From Lentimonas sp. CC4 (GTDB lineage Bacteria > Verrucomicrobiota > Verrucomicrobiia > Opitutales > Coraliomargaritaceae), in contig NZ_CACVBO010000001.1 of assembly GCF_902728235.1 (NCBI RefSeq), positions 2,008,001-2,072,000 of the forward strand: a DNA stretch of 64,000 nt, written 5' to 3'. Below are positions 1 to 9,576 of this stretch, piece after piece. The translations under genes were made by a program, and so were the position numbers. A model generated the notes under the pieces. That model searched no databases and had not been told where the DNA came from. It saw nothing but the letters and a program-made list of their open reading frames with translations. The stretch's first letter is position 1. Every line of letters begins with the position of its first letter.

Positions 1-269
1 CTGGGTTTTATGACGAAGCTGTTGTGCCCTTCAAGCATCTTGCCCAGTAGCTTAACCTGTGATTGATACTGCACGGTGCCATAGAGCTCGGGCACGTTGA
101 GGCCGAACTCGTTTGCGAGTATTTTTGTCTCTAGCTTGTCGTCGACGCGTGGATACAGTGCGCGCGGGTTATAGCGGGCAATGTATTCGCCATTTCGCTT
201 ATTCATCCCGGCGATGCCTAGCTTGCGCAAGTCGCTTGGGCGGCACCATTGGAAGAGATTCTCGATCAC
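1..269 (-). CDS. alpha-L-glutamate ligase-like ATP-grasp protein (5' part, runs off window)
   Basis: The first 89 residues start at a GTG and read MIENLFQWCRPSD, followed by GMNKRNGEYIARYNPR and LYPRVDDKLETK. This N-terminus is typical of the RimK-related 'alpha-L-glutamate ligase-like' ATP-grasp family (TIGR02291/ATPgrasp_ST). The start overlaps the stop of the upstream transglutaminase-like gene (GTGA), which argues for translational coupling. The family normally occurs beside a 7TM inactive transglutaminase and a COG4067 zinc-protease-like protein, as here. The substrate is not known; ligation of an amino acid to a peptide or carboxylate is expected from the fold. The ATP-binding and catalytic parts lie outside the window. 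Confidence 0.85.
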   Translation of the reverse strand, partial: MIENLFQWCRPSDLRKLGIAGMNKRNGEYIARYNPRALYPRVDDKLETKILANEFGLNVPELYGTVQYQSQVKLLGKMLEGHNSFVIKP

Positions 270-1825
270 GCTGCTCCCTCCTTGTTATCTTTCACCATCG
301 GTGCGAAACGCATGAGCTCGGAGAGGCGGTAGCCGGAGTATTGGCCAAGTGCGAGGATGACGGCGAGTGCGACGAGGAGTAGCTCAGGGAAGACGAAGAC
401 TAAGTAGCGTAAGGTCGGGTTGCCCATAGCGGCATAGGCCATGATGGCGACGACGAGGCTGCCGAGTGTTTGAATCCCGACTTCCTTGGGGCCGTCTTCT
501 TCCCAGAGCACGGATAGGCGTTCTACCGTCCATGACAGAATGATGGTGGGGAAGAGCGTCACGGACTGCATGATTTGTAAGTCGAACTTGCCCCCGACTA
601 TACCAAAGCCGACCATGATGCCGATGACCACAACGACCACGGCGGAAATGCGTGGCACGAGTAGAAGGTCGAGTTTCGATAGATAGGCGCGCATGGTGAG
701 TCCCGCGCTCACGACGATGACGAACAGAATGAGGCCTGGGCCGAGGTCGGTGCGAAGGAAGGCCATCGCCAACAGGATCGGCATGAACGTGCCTGTGGTG
801 CGGATGCCAATTATATTACGCATGATCACTACGATCAGCGCACCGAATGGAATTGTGAGTAATAGTCGGTAGGAGTCCTGTTGCTCAATGGAGAGGGAAG
901 TGAGAGAGAAGTCGGTGATACTGTTTTCGCGTTGGCGAGAGGCTTGTTCGAGCACGAAGCTGGCGGGGAGCGATTGCTTCACGACAGAGAACTCGACTTT
1001 AGCATTATTGCCGCCTTCGATTTCGATCAAAGAGGGGCCGCCGCGTTGCCAAGCCAGAGCATTCTCAATTTTAACAGGCTTGGGGTTGCCCCAAACAAAG
1101 GCATATAGCTTGTCTTCATCAAATAAGATGACCATAGGCTCGAGCGCCTGCTTAGTTGAGGTTTCTGCAAGCAGTAACGCGCGAATGAAATGAGATTCGT
1201 AGCCGCCAAAGATGATTAGTGTGTTGAGCAAGTGCGCGCGTTGTAGGTCTGTTGGTGCGGAGGCGATGAGTGTCTGGGCGTTTTGATTGCTCTCGTTGTC
1301 GAGCATTTGTATCAACTGTCCGGCGAAGGTTTCCGCATCGGCAGAGTGTTGTTTGGCTTTGGTGATGAGTTCTTGGGCTGCGAGGCCCAGTTGCCCTTCG
1401 CTATATTTCTCGGATGGGTTCACTTCTGGGGCGTGCAGCTCAACATCTTCGGCTCTGCCTTTTTGATAGACGTCGATGCGGTAATACAGCTCCTGCCTCC
1501 CTGTTGCTTGACCCTTGGACCAAATGACGGAGCGGTAGAAGCCTGCGATCTTTGGATCATTGCCGGCGGGGATGAATCCGTAGTCATGTGAGGAGCCTGT
1601 TTCTTCGAGTATGCCGAAGCGGGCTTGTTCGCCAGGGACGGCTAGACTGACTTTGACGGGATCGCCGGTGGCTTGGAAGGTCACCTTTGCTTCGATCGTC
1701 CAGATTGGAATCTGTTGCTTCGGAATCAGTGGATACCCTACCTGAAAGTGTTTCGTCAGCATGACGCCGATCCCGACGGCCGCCAAAATAAAGATAAGAA
1801 TGCGAAGTTGAACTTTAGAATTCAT
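266..1825 (-). CDS. inactive transglutaminase fused to 7TM domain
   Basis: This 519-residue membrane protein has one N-terminal membrane segment (about residues 7-24). A mostly soluble periplasmic-type domain follows to about residue 320. A block of hydrophobic segments then runs from the GALIVVIMRNIIGI stretch to about residue 505. This is the architecture of inactive transglutaminase plus 7TM proteins (Transglut_i_TM/7TM_transglut). No Cys-His-Asp transglutaminase triad is evident, in keeping with the family name. It sits between the COG4067 lipoprotein gene (one-base overlap at 1825) and the ATP-grasp gene (GTGA overlap), so the three are almost certainly one transcript. The biochemical role of the trio is unknown; an envelope peptide or amino-acid ligation system is an inference. 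Confidence 0.85.
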   Translation of the reverse strand: MNSKVQLRILIFILAAVGIGVMLTKHFQVGYPLIPKQQIPIWTIEAKVTFQATGDPVKVSLAVPGEQARFGILEETGSSHDYGFIPAGNDPKIAGFYRSVIWSKGQATGRQELYYRIDVYQKGRAEDVELHAPEVNPSEKYSEGQLGLAAQELITKAKQHSADAETFAGQLIQMLDNESNQNAQTLIASAPTDLQRAHLLNTLIIFGGYESHFIRALLLAETSTKQALEPMVILFDEDKLYAFVWGNPKPVKIENALAWQRGGPSLIEIEGGNNAKVEFSVVKQSLPASFVLEQASRQRENSITDFSLTSLSIEQQDSYRLLLTIPFGALIVVIMRNIIGIRTTGTFMPILLAMAFLRTDLGPGLILFVIVVSAGLTMRAYLSKLDLLLVPRISAVVVVVIGIMVGFGIVGGKFDLQIMQSVTLFPTIILSWTVERLSVLWEEDGPKEVGIQTLGSLVVAIMAYAAMGNPTLRYLVFVFPELLLVALAVILALGQYSGYRLSELMRFAPMVKDNKEGAA

Positions 1826-2463
1826 TATTTGGCTTGGCTCTTAGCGATGGATTGTTGAGTTGGCTTTGGAAGGGTGTAACTCAGACTGACATCGACGACG
1901 GCTATGCCGCGAAGTAGGTTGCGGCCGACAAGCATCGGATAGCTGTAGTTTGAGCGATCAGCTAGGCTGAACTCAAAGAGTCGCGTGTCGTCGCCGAGTT
2001 GCACTTTCAGCATGACGACGTAGCGACTCGCGGATTTAGATCCGTGTTGCTTGATCTCAACGACACGCACGACTTTTTCGATGCGTTTGATGCGTTCGTT
2101 CGTGTCGAAATTGACGAGGTTAAATTTTACCCATTTCTCGCCGTCGCGCTCAATATGGGTGATGTCTTCTGCGTGGATAGAGCATGTGGTGGCGCCTGTG
2201 TCTATTCGAGCATCGTAGGCATATTCTGCTTCGTGCACGTAGAGGCGCTCGGCCTCGCCGATTGTGAGCAGCTCTTCGGCTGCAGGGTCTGGTGCCTGTT
2301 GCGGGGTCTGCTTTGGCTGAGTGGTCGGTGCTTCCTGTGTAGCTAGGGGCGCTACTGTTTCCTTTGTGGATGGACTTTCTTTTGGCGCTGAAACGCAGGA
2401 CGCTAGTGTCAGGTTGAGGAGCAATAAGTATTTAAGCATGCGATTGTGCGATTGTTGTCTCAT
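1825..2463 (-). CDS. COG4067-type ATP-dependent zinc protease-like lipoprotein
   Basis: This 212-residue protein has a lipoprotein signal with lipobox LASC; an internal Met (start 2439) would give a shorter signal. A Thr/Gln/Pro-rich linker follows, then a retropepsin-like domain. Its key motif DARIDTGATTCSIHA contains the D-T-G-A signature of aspartyl-protease-like folds. COG4067 proteins are called ATP-dependent zinc proteases by tradition, but the fold is retropepsin-like. The gene heads the operon with the 7TM transglutaminase-like and ATP-grasp genes, the usual COG4067 setting. The predicted lipid anchor places it at the cell envelope. The start could be 2463 or 2439; neither has a strong ribosome-binding site. 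Confidence 0.82.
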   Translation of the reverse strand: MRQQSHNRMLKYLLLLNLTLASCVSAPKESPSTKETVAPLATQEAPTTQPKQTPQQAPDPAAEELLTIGEAERLYVHEAEYAYDARIDTGATTCSIHAEDITHIERDGEKWVKFNLVNFDTNERIKRIEKVVRVVEIKQHGSKSASRYVVMLKVQLGDDTRLFEFSLADRSNYSYPMLVGRNLLRGIAVVDVSLSYTLPKPTQQSIAKSQAK

Positions 2464-2556
2464 TATAGCCGCGATTGAAGAGGTCTAGCTTGCGATGGCA
2501 AGGCTAGGGCTAACTTTGTTTTTTTTGCGTAGTCTCCCGGATGTAGCTGTTAGTAG

Positions 2557-3327
2557 TTAATAACGGAAGCTTAAGCCAAGTGTCTGCTCTTCGGCTCCTA
2601 GGTTGGCTTCGATTTGCACATCGCCATCTTCGGGGAGGCCAAAGATGACATCATTGATGAAAATTGCGGTGAAGCGGCCGAGTGCTGCGCCGAACATGAC
2701 GTCGCCTAGGTGATGGCGGTCGGCTTCGACGCGAGACCACGCCACTCCAGAGGCGAGGGCGAGGTTACCATATTGAGCCATCCTGAGTTTGCCTTGGCTC
2801 ATGTTTGAGTGCTGCAGGTTGTAATTATTGAGTGTGGCGGCGGCAAAAGCGTTGCTGGTGTGTCCTGAGGGGAAGCTCTTGTCGTTGTCTCCGTCTGGGC
2901 GCTCGCGTTTGACGGTTTCTTTGAGCACGCCAGTCGTGGCGCTGGTTGCTAGAAGTGCGGAGCCTTGCCCTATGAATTTTTGATAGGGTTGATATTGTGG
3001 GTCGTCGATCAATAGCGACGTGGCGAGCCATTCGAGCTCGAGTGCTCCGTCGAGGTAGTCGCTCCAATCGTCCGCGGCGCTTTCACTGCCGAATATCGGG
3101 GTGTTATCTGATGCCCAGTCTGAGATGTCTTCGTCGTAGTCGGTCGCCATGAGTGCGCCGGATCCTAATGCGCCAACAATGACGACGGGGTCTTTTATCG
3201 CACGGCTGAAGGCTGCGGGTGCACGGTCCCAGCTAAACATTTTTGTTTTGGGTTTCGAGCTGTGGCAGCCGCTAAGGAGTATGGCTGCGGTAGAGATAAG
3301 TGCGAGGGAAGCTAGGCGTGTGTGCAT
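2557..3327 (-). CDS. PAP2-family phosphatase lipoprotein
   Basis: This 256-residue lipoprotein has a signal ending LLSGC (Cys21). All three PAP2 phosphatase motifs are visible: K140 with R143-P144, PSGH at 153-156, and SRVEADRHHLGD at 198-209, with catalytic His156 and His205 and Asp209. Members dephosphorylate lipid phosphates, pyrophosphates or small phosphate esters. Anchoring and the lack of multiple membrane segments suggest a periplasmic enzyme acting on lipid or exopolysaccharide intermediates; the substrate cannot be read from sequence. It is transcribed divergently from the glucosylglycerate operon and is separated from the downstream operon by about 90 bp. Confidence 0.88.
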   Translation of the reverse strand: MHTRLASLALISTAAILLSGCHSSKPKTKMFSWDRAPAAFSRAIKDPVVIVGALGSGALMATDYDEDISDWASDNTPIFGSESAADDWSDYLDGALELEWLATSLLIDDPQYQPYQKFIGQGSALLATSATTGVLKETVKRERPDGDNDKSFPSGHTSNAFAAATLNNYNLQHSNMSQGKLRMAQYGNLALASGVAWSRVEADRHHLGDVMFGAALGRFTAIFINDVIFGLPEDGDVQIEANLGAEEQTLGLSFRY

Positions 3328-3456
3328 GTGAGTGTATGGGATTGAGTCGTGACGTGTGGCTTTAATGGGATCGCGCTAACTAGGGTTCAATTTCATTTTT
3401 ATTTGAAAGGGTGTAAGGCTGCCTGTTAGAAGGAGTTTGGCTGTGTTTTTGTTTAT

Positions 3457-3472
3457 TGGCATAGGATGTGCT
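3457..3472 (+). promoter_or_regulatory. sigma-54-like promoter upstream of glucosylglycerate operon
   Basis: TGGCATAGGATGTGCT matches the -24/-12 pattern TGGCAC-N5-TTGCW with exact GG-N10-GC spacing. It lies 161 bp before the HAD phosphatase start and is in the right direction. The surrounding 306-bp gap (3328-3633) has no gene and must hold divergent promoters for the PAP2 gene and this operon. Two deviations from consensus (T for C, G for T) and the absence of mapped transcripts keep this tentative. An ATATTCAGCAT block just downstream resembles the ATATTCATGCAT block at the nitrate promoters with one base missing. Confidence 0.4.
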
Positions 3473-3633
3473 AGGGACTATGCATGTATTATATTCAGCA
3501 TATATTGAAATCGGCGCTATGGGCGAGTTTTGCACGGTTGGCGCTGTGTATCGATGCATTGAGTGGGGCGTATTGCTTGCCTGCTCGGCTGGCAGCAGTC
3601 AGTTGTGTTGAGTCATAATTATACAATAGAGTA

Positions 3634-4461
3634 ATGTGTGCTAAAAAAATGATGGTAGTGACGGACTTGGATGGTTCGTTACTAGATGACCACTATTCTT
3701 GGGCGGCTGCTGCGCCAGCTTTGAAGCGCTTGAGGGCCTTGAAGGTGCCGCTGGTGCTGAATTCGAGTAAAACGCTATCGGAAATGCGTGAGCTAGCAAA
3801 TTCATTGGGGACGATGGCTCCTTTGGTCGCGGAAAACGGTGGTTTGCTTGTTGTTCATGAGGATGCTGGCTTACTCAATAAAGATGACGCCTTGGTGCGT
3901 TCGGGGCGATATTTGATCGAGGTTAACGGCTTGTCGCGTGATGAGATCTTAGCGCAGGCGCATGCCTTGCGGGAGAAATTCGAATATCAATTTTCTGGCT
4001 TTGCGGACTGGTCGGCAGAGCAGGTGTGCGAGCATACGGGGCTGGAGCTTGGTATGGCTGAGCGCTCATTGGAGCGGCATGCCACAGAGCCGATCCTCTG
4101 GCGGGATACGTCAGAGCGTTTAGTTGAGTTTACCGAGGCATTAGCTAAGGAGGATATTCGTATCTTGCGAGGTGGGCGTTTCTTACACTTGATGGGTATG
4201 GCGGATAAGGCGGATGGTATGAATGCTGCCTTGAATTTATATAAAAAGCAGAAGCCTAACACCGAGTGGTTGGTTGTGGCTGTCGGTGATAGCGCGAACG
4301 ATTTAGCGATGCTAGAAGCTGCTGATATTGCGGTAGTCATTCCACATGAGGATGGGCCGCATATCCAACCAAAGGCAGCGCGTGTGATATATGCCACTGC
4401 GCCATCCGCTGTCGGGTGGAATGAGGCAATTTTAACGATTATTAAAGAAGCGGTCAGATAA
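3634..4461 (+). CDS. HAD phosphatase: glucosyl/mannosyl-3-phosphoglycerate phosphatase
   Basis: This 275-residue HAD-superfamily protein has the nucleophile motif DLDGSLLDD (Asp11, Asp13) near the N-terminus and GDSANDLAMLEAAD with the metal-binding aspartates near the C-terminus. The cap and overall length match mannosyl-3-phosphoglycerate phosphatase (MpgP/YedP). Such enzymes remove phosphate from mannosyl- or glucosyl-3-phosphoglycerate to give the compatible solute. The next gene, 48 bp downstream, encodes a GpgS-type synthase domain, so the likely substrate is glucosyl-3-phosphoglycerate and the product glucosylglycerate. The specificity is inferred from context. No clear Shine-Dalgarno sequence precedes the start. 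Confidence 0.85.
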   Translation: MCAKKMMVVTDLDGSLLDDHYSWAAAAPALKRLRALKVPLVLNSSKTLSEMRELANSLGTMAPLVAENGGLLVVHEDAGLLNKDDALVRSGRYLIEVNGLSRDEILAQAHALREKFEYQFSGFADWSAEQVCEHTGLELGMAERSLERHATEPILWRDTSERLVEFTEALAKEDIRILRGGRFLHLMGMADKADGMNAALNLYKKQKPNTEWLVVAVGDSANDLAMLEAADIAVVIPHEDGPHIQPKAARVIYATAPSAVGWNEAILTIIKEAVR

Positions 4462-4509
4462 TCTGGGCTCCTTCGATCGAACTTTTATAGAATAACTATT
4501 TTTAGAATT

Positions 4510-7497
4510 ATGGGTGACTTTCATCAACACGGACAAATTACAACATTGCATCAGCTGAACAAGCGACCTCTTGAAAAGCTGGAGGCTGATCTAATGGAGT
4601 TTAAAAAGCGCCGCCCAATGGGGCTGGTGTTGCCATCGCTTTATTCGGAGCTGCAGGGGCCTGCGCTCTCCTCGATTGTTGATCAAATTGCGCAGGTTCC
4701 ATATTTGGATCAAGTCGTGGTTGGCTTGGATCGTGCAAATCAAGAGGAGTATCAGCATGCGCTGGAGTTTTTTAGTCGCTTGCCGCAGCAGCCAGAGGTT
4801 CTTTGGAATGATGGGCCGCGCTTGCGCAAGATCGATGCATTGCTGAAGGAAAAAGGTTTGGCGCCTAAGGAAATGGGTAAAGGGCGTAACGTTTGGTATA
4901 TGTTCGGCTACGTTTTAGCGGCGGGGAAGGCGGAGGCGGTTGCGCTGCATGACTGCGATATTACGACGTATGATCGCGAAATGCTGGCGCGCTTGATCTA
5001 TCCTGTGGCTAATCCAAGCTTCAGTTATAAGTTCTGTAAGGGGTTCTATGCACGAGTTGCAGGGAATTCGATGAATGGCCGTGTGTGTCGTTTGTTGGTG
5101 ACTCCTCTGTTGCGTGCGCTGCGTAAGGTTTGTGGACCGAATGATTATTTAGAGTATTTGGATAGTTTTCGTTATCCGCTAGCTGGTGAATTCTCGATGC
5201 AGCGCGATGTGATTGAGGATATTCGTATTCCATCGGATTGGGGCCTTGAAATGGGTGTGCTGTCTGAAATGCAGCGTAACTATGCGACGAACCAGATCTG
5301 CCAGGTAGATATTGCAGATACCTATGATCATAAGCATCAGGATCTGTCTTTGGAGGATCGTTCTCGTGGGTTGTCAAAAATGAGCTGTGATATTACCAAG
5401 TCTCTGTATCGCAAGATGGCGACGCAGGGTGAGGTGTTCTCTGCTGAGCGTATTCGCACGATTAAGGCTGCGTATTACCGTATCGCATTGGACTTGGTGG
5501 AGAGCTATCATAATGATGCTCAGATTAATGGTTTGAGTTATGATCGCCACACTGAGGGGTCAGCGGTTGAAGTGTTTGCTGAAAATATCATGCAAGCAGG
5601 GGTGGACTTTTTAAATCCTGAGAATTCGATGGATGTGCCGTTTATGCCTAGTTGGAAACGTGTCATTTCTGCTGTGCCAGATATTCTCGATCAGCTTGTG
5701 CAGGCAGTGGAGGATGATCGTCAGGAGTTTGGCCAAGGTGCGGTGCTGAATCCAGCGTTGCACCCGAAGGCGCAGCGTGTGCGTCAGCGCGTAGCGCTGC
5801 ACGTAGAGGAGATCTATGGCGCAGAGGACACAGAGTCGATTACGGACAAGTTATTTGAAGCGGCGAATATGTCCGAGCAATCTTCGGCGATTGCTGCGGG
5901 CACGAGTAAGTGGGATCAGTCAGATGTGATGATGATCACATATGGTGATTCTATTCTTCAGGAGGGTAAAGCGCCCTTGCAGAGCTTGCATCATTTCTTA
6001 CGACGTGAGCTGAAAAATACGATCAGCGGGGTGCATATTCTTCCGTTCAATCCGTATAGTTCGGACGATGGCTTTTCGGTGATCGACTACCTCGCTGTGA
6101 ATAAAGAGTTGGGGCACTGGGGCGATATTGAAGCAATTGGGAAAGACTTTAATTTGATGGCTGATCTGGTGATCAATCATTGTTCCAGTGAGTCACTGTG
6201 GTTTAAGAATTTCCTAGAAGATCGTGAGCCAGGTCGAGGATACTTCGTCGAAGGCGATAACTATCCCGATATTACTAAAGTGATTCGGCCGCGCAGTTCA
6301 CCGTTGTTGACTTCGGTGAAAACGGTGAAGGGCAAGAAAGAAGTATGGTGCACGTTTAGCCCAGATCAGGTTGATTTAGATTTTAGTAACCCTGAGGTGT
6401 TGCTAGAGATTGTTCGTGTGATTCGTGAATATGTGAATCGTGGTATTCGGTTTTTCCGCTTAGATGCGATTGCATTTTTATGGAAGAAGTCGGGCACTAG
6501 TTGCGTGCATTTACCGCAGACGCATGAGCTGATTAAATTACTGCGTTTGGTGATTGAGAATTTGGAACCTACGGCTGTGGTCATTACTGAGACGAATGTG
6601 CCCAATCGTGAGAACTTGAGTTACTTTGGTAACGATAATGAGGCGCATTTAATTTACAACTTCTCGTTGCCGCCGCTGTTGGTGCACGCCTTGTTGAGCG
6701 GTAATAGTAAGCATTTAAAAGTGTGGATGATGTCGATGCCTCCAGCGCGTCGTGGTCGAGCCTATTTGAACTTTATCGCATCGCATGATGGTATTGGTCT
6801 GCGGCCTGCAGAAGGGTTGTTGAGTGAAACCGAGTTAGATGGCTTGGTTGATGTGTTGCGTGATTCCGGTGGTGAAATATCGATGCGTCAGGCGCCGGGC
6901 GGAGGCCTGAAGCCGTATGAAGCGAATATCTCGTTGTATAGTGCGATGGCGCGCACGATTGGTGGTGAGGCTGACGGCTTGCAAATGGCTCGCTTCCTCT
7001 GTGCTCACACCGTGATGCTTGCGCTCGAAGGATTGCCTGCCGTGTATATTCACAGTATGCTTGGCACTGAAAATGATCGTGCTGGCGTGGCTCTAACGGG
7101 GCGTGCGCGTAGTATTAATCGCCATCGTTGGGACGCGGAGCGGTTGCAGGAGACTTTGGTAGATACACAGGCACATAATGGAGCTGTGTTTGCCGAGATG
7201 AAGCGTTTGATTCAGATTCGCCGTGACCAAGAAGCATTTCATCCGAATGCGACGCAATATACGCTCCACTTTGGTAATCAGATCTTTGCGTTCTGGCGTG
7301 AGAGTTTGAATCGTGATCAGAGTATCTTTGCTTTGCACAATATGTCGGATCAGCCGCAGACGATTCCATTGGTTGAGTTGAATTTGATCGCGACCGAGTT
7401 ATGGACTGATTTGCTCAGTGGCACATCCTATGATGATTTAGAGGGCACTATTGAGTTGCCGCCTTACGGTTGCGTATGGATCAGTAACCGCAGCTAA
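4510..7497 (+). CDS. fusion: glucosyl-3-phosphoglycerate synthase + GH13_18 phosphorylase
   Basis: This 995-residue two-domain protein is uninterrupted. Residues ~1-430 resemble GpgS-type glycosyltransferases that transfer glucose from NDP-glucose to 3-phosphoglycerate; the metal motif HDCDITTY places DCD at 148-150. Residues ~470-995 are a complete GH13 domain like sucrose/glucosylglycerate phosphorylases (subfamily GH13_18). The nucleophile is Asp652 (FRLDAIAF), the acid/base Glu694 (VITETNVPN) and the stabiliser Asp760 (SHDGIG). GH13_18 enzymes reversibly phosphorolyse alpha-glucosides; glucosylglycerate is the natural candidate because the phosphatase that makes it is encoded immediately upstream. 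The protein may thus carry both the first synthetic step and the recycling step. These activities usually lie in separate proteins. Base composition is continuous across the junction. Confidence 0.88.
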   Translation: MGDFHQHGQITTLHQLNKRPLEKLEADLMEFKKRRPMGLVLPSLYSELQGPALSSIVDQIAQVPYLDQVVVGLDRANQEEYQHALEFFSRLPQQPEVLWNDGPRLRKIDALLKEKGLAPKEMGKGRNVWYMFGYVLAAGKAEAVALHDCDITTYDREMLARLIYPVANPSFSYKFCKGFYARVAGNSMNGRVCRLLVTPLLRALRKVCGPNDYLEYLDSFRYPLAGEFSMQRDVIEDIRIPSDWGLEMGVLSEMQRNYATNQICQVDIADTYDHKHQDLSLEDRSRGLSKMSCDITKSLYRKMATQGEVFSAERIRTIKAAYYRIALDLVESYHNDAQINGLSYDRHTEGSAVEVFAENIMQAGVDFLNPENSMDVPFMPSWKRVISAVPDILDQLVQAVEDDRQEFGQGAVLNPALHPKAQRVRQRVALHVEEIYGAEDTESITDKLFEAANMSEQSSAIAAGTSKWDQSDVMMITYGDSILQEGKAPLQSLHHFLRRELKNTISGVHILPFNPYSSDDGFSVIDYLAVNKELGHWGDIEAIGKDFNLMADLVINHCSSESLWFKNFLEDREPGRGYFVEGDNYPDITKVIRPRSSPLLTSVKTVKGKKEVWCTFSPDQVDLDFSNPEVLLEIVRVIREYVNRGIRFFRLDAIAFLWKKSGTSCVHLPQTHELIKLLRLVIENLEPTAVVITETNVPNRENLSYFGNDNEAHLIYNFSLPPLLVHALLSGNSKHLKVWMMSMPPARRGRAYLNFIASHDGIGLRPAEGLLSETELDGLVDVLRDSGGEISMRQAPGGGLKPYEANISLYSAMARTIGGEADGLQMARFLCAHTVMLALEGLPAVYIHSMLGTENDRAGVALTGRARSINRHRWDAERLQETLVDTQAHNGAVFAEMKRLIQIRRDQEAFHPNATQYTLHFGNQIFAFWRESLNRDQSIFALHNMSDQPQTIPLVELNLIATELWTDLLSGTSYDDLEGTIELPPYGCVWISNRS

Positions 7498-7800
7498 AAT
7501 GAACCGTGCGTCGGACCCTCAGGGGTTCGTCGTCCAGTCAGCTTCGCGGCGGAGCGCCGGCAATCGCTTCCTGTTCTTGCTGTCGGTTAAGCGTTTCTTT
7601 TGATCGCTAAACAGCGTTGAGGTTCGTCGCGAATTGGCACTGTCAATGTGTTTTGTGTAATCATCCGCGTGCGAGTCCCTCTCGTTCAGTTGTTTAGGTG
7701 TTTGGATTAGAAATATTCATGCATTTGATGAAATGGTCGAATTGTATTAATTCAAGCATTTGCAGATCTTGGCATGGCAGTGGCTAAATGTTGGTTCAAC
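7498..7800 (+). promoter_or_regulatory. nirA promoter region: tandem ATTCATGCATTTG elements and sigma-54-like site
   Basis: This 303-bp gap has no gene. ATATTCATGCAT (7713-7724) lies exactly 46 bp before TGGCATGGCAGTGGCT (7770-7785), a -24/-12-like site with GG-N10-GC spacing. ATTCATGCATTTG (7715-7727) is near-repeated as ATTCAAGCATTTG at 7750-7762, a 35-bp period. All these blocks recur with identical spacing before the nitrate transporter gene. If the core site is real, transcription starts near 7796 and the upstream ATG at 7774 lies inside the promoter, so translation must begin at 7801 with a very short leader. An alternative is a sigma-70-type promoter with a class II activator. Nothing recognisable was seen in 7498-7700. 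Confidence 0.6.
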
Positions 7801-9543
7801 ATGACCGCAACATTTGATTCAGCACAAAAACAATACCTCGAAGGCTTCTTCTCTGGTGTTAACCAGCGTGGAGGTATGCCTTTTCTCGGGCAGAATACTG
7901 ACGGGCAATTTACCGACAATCCGGCTGAATCTGTTGAGTATGCGGTGTATGGCACGCCGGTCGACGAGCTTTGTAAGGAGGAGTTAATTAAGCATGAGCG
8001 TAATGGTCTAGACGTCTGGGATCAGATGTTTGCCAATGCCGAGGCGAATCAATTTCCCGAGGCTGACGACATGTTTCGCTACAAGTTTCACGGCTTGTTT
8101 CATGTGAAGCCTGCGCAGGACTCTTTTATGTTACGCACCCGTGTGGCTGGTTGTGCGCTCTCATCGCATCAATTTGCGGGCTTGGCGGACATTGCTGAAG
8201 ACTTTGGAGGTGGTTACCTCGACCTGACGACTCGCGGGAATACGCAGGTGCGCGAGATCCTACCGAAGGACACGATCGCAACATTGACGTCGCTCGACGA
8301 ACTTGGTCTCACCGCAAAGGGCTCTGGTGCAGACAATTTACGTAATGTCACAGCAAGTCCAACCAGTGGCTTCGACCCTGAAGAGGTGTTAGATGTTTTG
8401 CCATATGCACGCTCGATGCATCATTACATTTTGAATAACCGAGATCTGTATGGTCTGCCTCGTAAATTCAATATTTCATTTGATAATGGTGGGCGTGTGT
8501 CAGTCTGTGCAGATACCAACGACATTGCTTTCTACGCAGTTCGTGTTGGCGAAGGGAAGGGCGTTGAGCCGGGTGTATATTTTCGGGTTCAGCTCTGTGG
8601 CATTACAGGACATAAGCAATTTGCATCGGATTGTGGTATTTTGATCAAGCCCTCGCAAGCGGTGCCATTGGCTGCCGCGATGATTCGTGTGTTCATTGAG
8701 AATGGAGATCGCACCAATCGTAAGAAGTCGCGGTTGAAGTATTTGGTGGATAACTGGGGGCAAGCGAAGTTCCTGTCTGAAACGGAGAAGAAGATTACTT
8801 TTGAACTGCCACGTATTGCGTTGGATCAATGTGAACCGAGAGGCGCGACCATGCAACATGGCCATATTGGTGTGTATGATGAAAAGGAATCGGGTTTCAA
8901 TTATATTGGCGTCGTCGTTCCGGTCGGTCGTATGATGCCTCGGCAAGTGCGAGCGATTGCAAAGTTAGCGGATACGTATGGTCGTGGGGATATTCGTCTG
9001 ACGGCCTGGCAGAATTTAATTATCCCAGGTATCAAAGATGCCGACGTCGAGGCGGTGAAAGCCGCCATCCTTGAGATGGGCTTTCATTACAAAGCGACCA
9101 CTGTTTCCGGTGGGTTGATTGCATGCACTGGTAGTGCGGGTTGTAAGTTTGCTGCGAGTAATACGAAGAGCCATGCGGTGCAGCTTGCTAAATATTTAGA
9201 GTCTGAGATCGAACTGGATCAGCCGATTAACATTCACCTGACTGGTTGTCATCACTCGTGCGCGCAGCACTACATCGGCGATATTGGCCTGATTGGTGCG
9301 AAGGTTAAGATCGATGGTGAGAGCGTCGAAGGGTATAGCGTTGTGCTCGGTGGCGGTGTCGATGAGCGCCAAGCGATTGCACACGAAGTCTTTTCAGGGA
9401 CTGCGTTTGATGATTTGAAGCCACTGCTGTTGAACGTGCTGAAGACCTATCAAACGAAGCGTTTGAAGCAGGAGACATTCTTCGCCTTCAGTCGTCGTCA
9501 TACTGCTGAAGAGTTGCGTGAACTGTTCGCCGTCGCCGCTTAG
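7801..9543 (+). CDS. nirA: NirA-family assimilatory nitrite reductase (siroheme, 4Fe-4S)
   Basis: This is a 580-residue nitrite/sulfite reductase of the NirA family, reducing nitrite to ammonia in the cytoplasm. The siroheme/4Fe-4S ligand cysteines are visible as CTGSAGC and [10 protein letters not shown], giving C-x5-C and C-x3-C. Two ferredoxin-like half domains repeat, as in the family. The N-terminus carries [14 protein letters not shown], resembling the start of the flavoprotein encoded at 13436 (QRAWLNGFLAGMYSS). ATG 7801 is preferred over 7774 because the conserved promoter core covers 7770-7785. It is the first gene of the nitrate-assimilation unit. Sulfite reduction is possible for the fold, but the neighbours point to nitrite. 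Confidence 0.9.
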   Translation: MTATFDSAQKQYLEGFFSGVNQRGGMPFLGQNTDGQFTDNPAESVEYAVYGTPVDELCKEELIKHERNGLDVWDQMFANAEANQFPEADDMFRYKFHGLFHVKPAQDSFMLRTRVAGCALSSHQFAGLADIAEDFGGGYLDLTTRGNTQVREILPKDTIATLTSLDELGLTAKGSGADNLRNVTASPTSGFDPEEVLDVLPYARSMHHYILNNRDLYGLPRKFNISFDNGGRVSVCADTNDIAFYAVRVGEGKGVEPGVYFRVQLCGITGHKQFASDCGILIKPSQAVPLAAAMIRVFIENGDRTNRKKSRLKYLVDNWGQAKFLSETEKKITFELPRIALDQCEPRGATMQHGHIGVYDEKESGFNYIGVVVPVGRMMPRQVRAIAKLADTYGRGDIRLTAWQNLIIPGIKDADVEAVKAAILEMGFHYKATTVSGGLIACTGSAGCKFAASNTKSHAVQLAKYLESEIELDQPINIHLTGCHHSCAQHYIGDIGLIGAKVKIDGESVEGYSVVLGGGVDERQAIAHEVFSGTAFDDLKPLLLNVLKTYQTKRLKQETFFAFSRRHTAEELRELFAVAA

Positions 9544-9576
9544 TTCGCGATTACGATTAAGATTTAAAAAACAATC

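Noticed and set aside
7774-7800. ATG 7774 as the nirA start
   Set aside because: It lies within the sequence block shared with the transporter promoter, and the extra residues do not resemble NirA N-termini.
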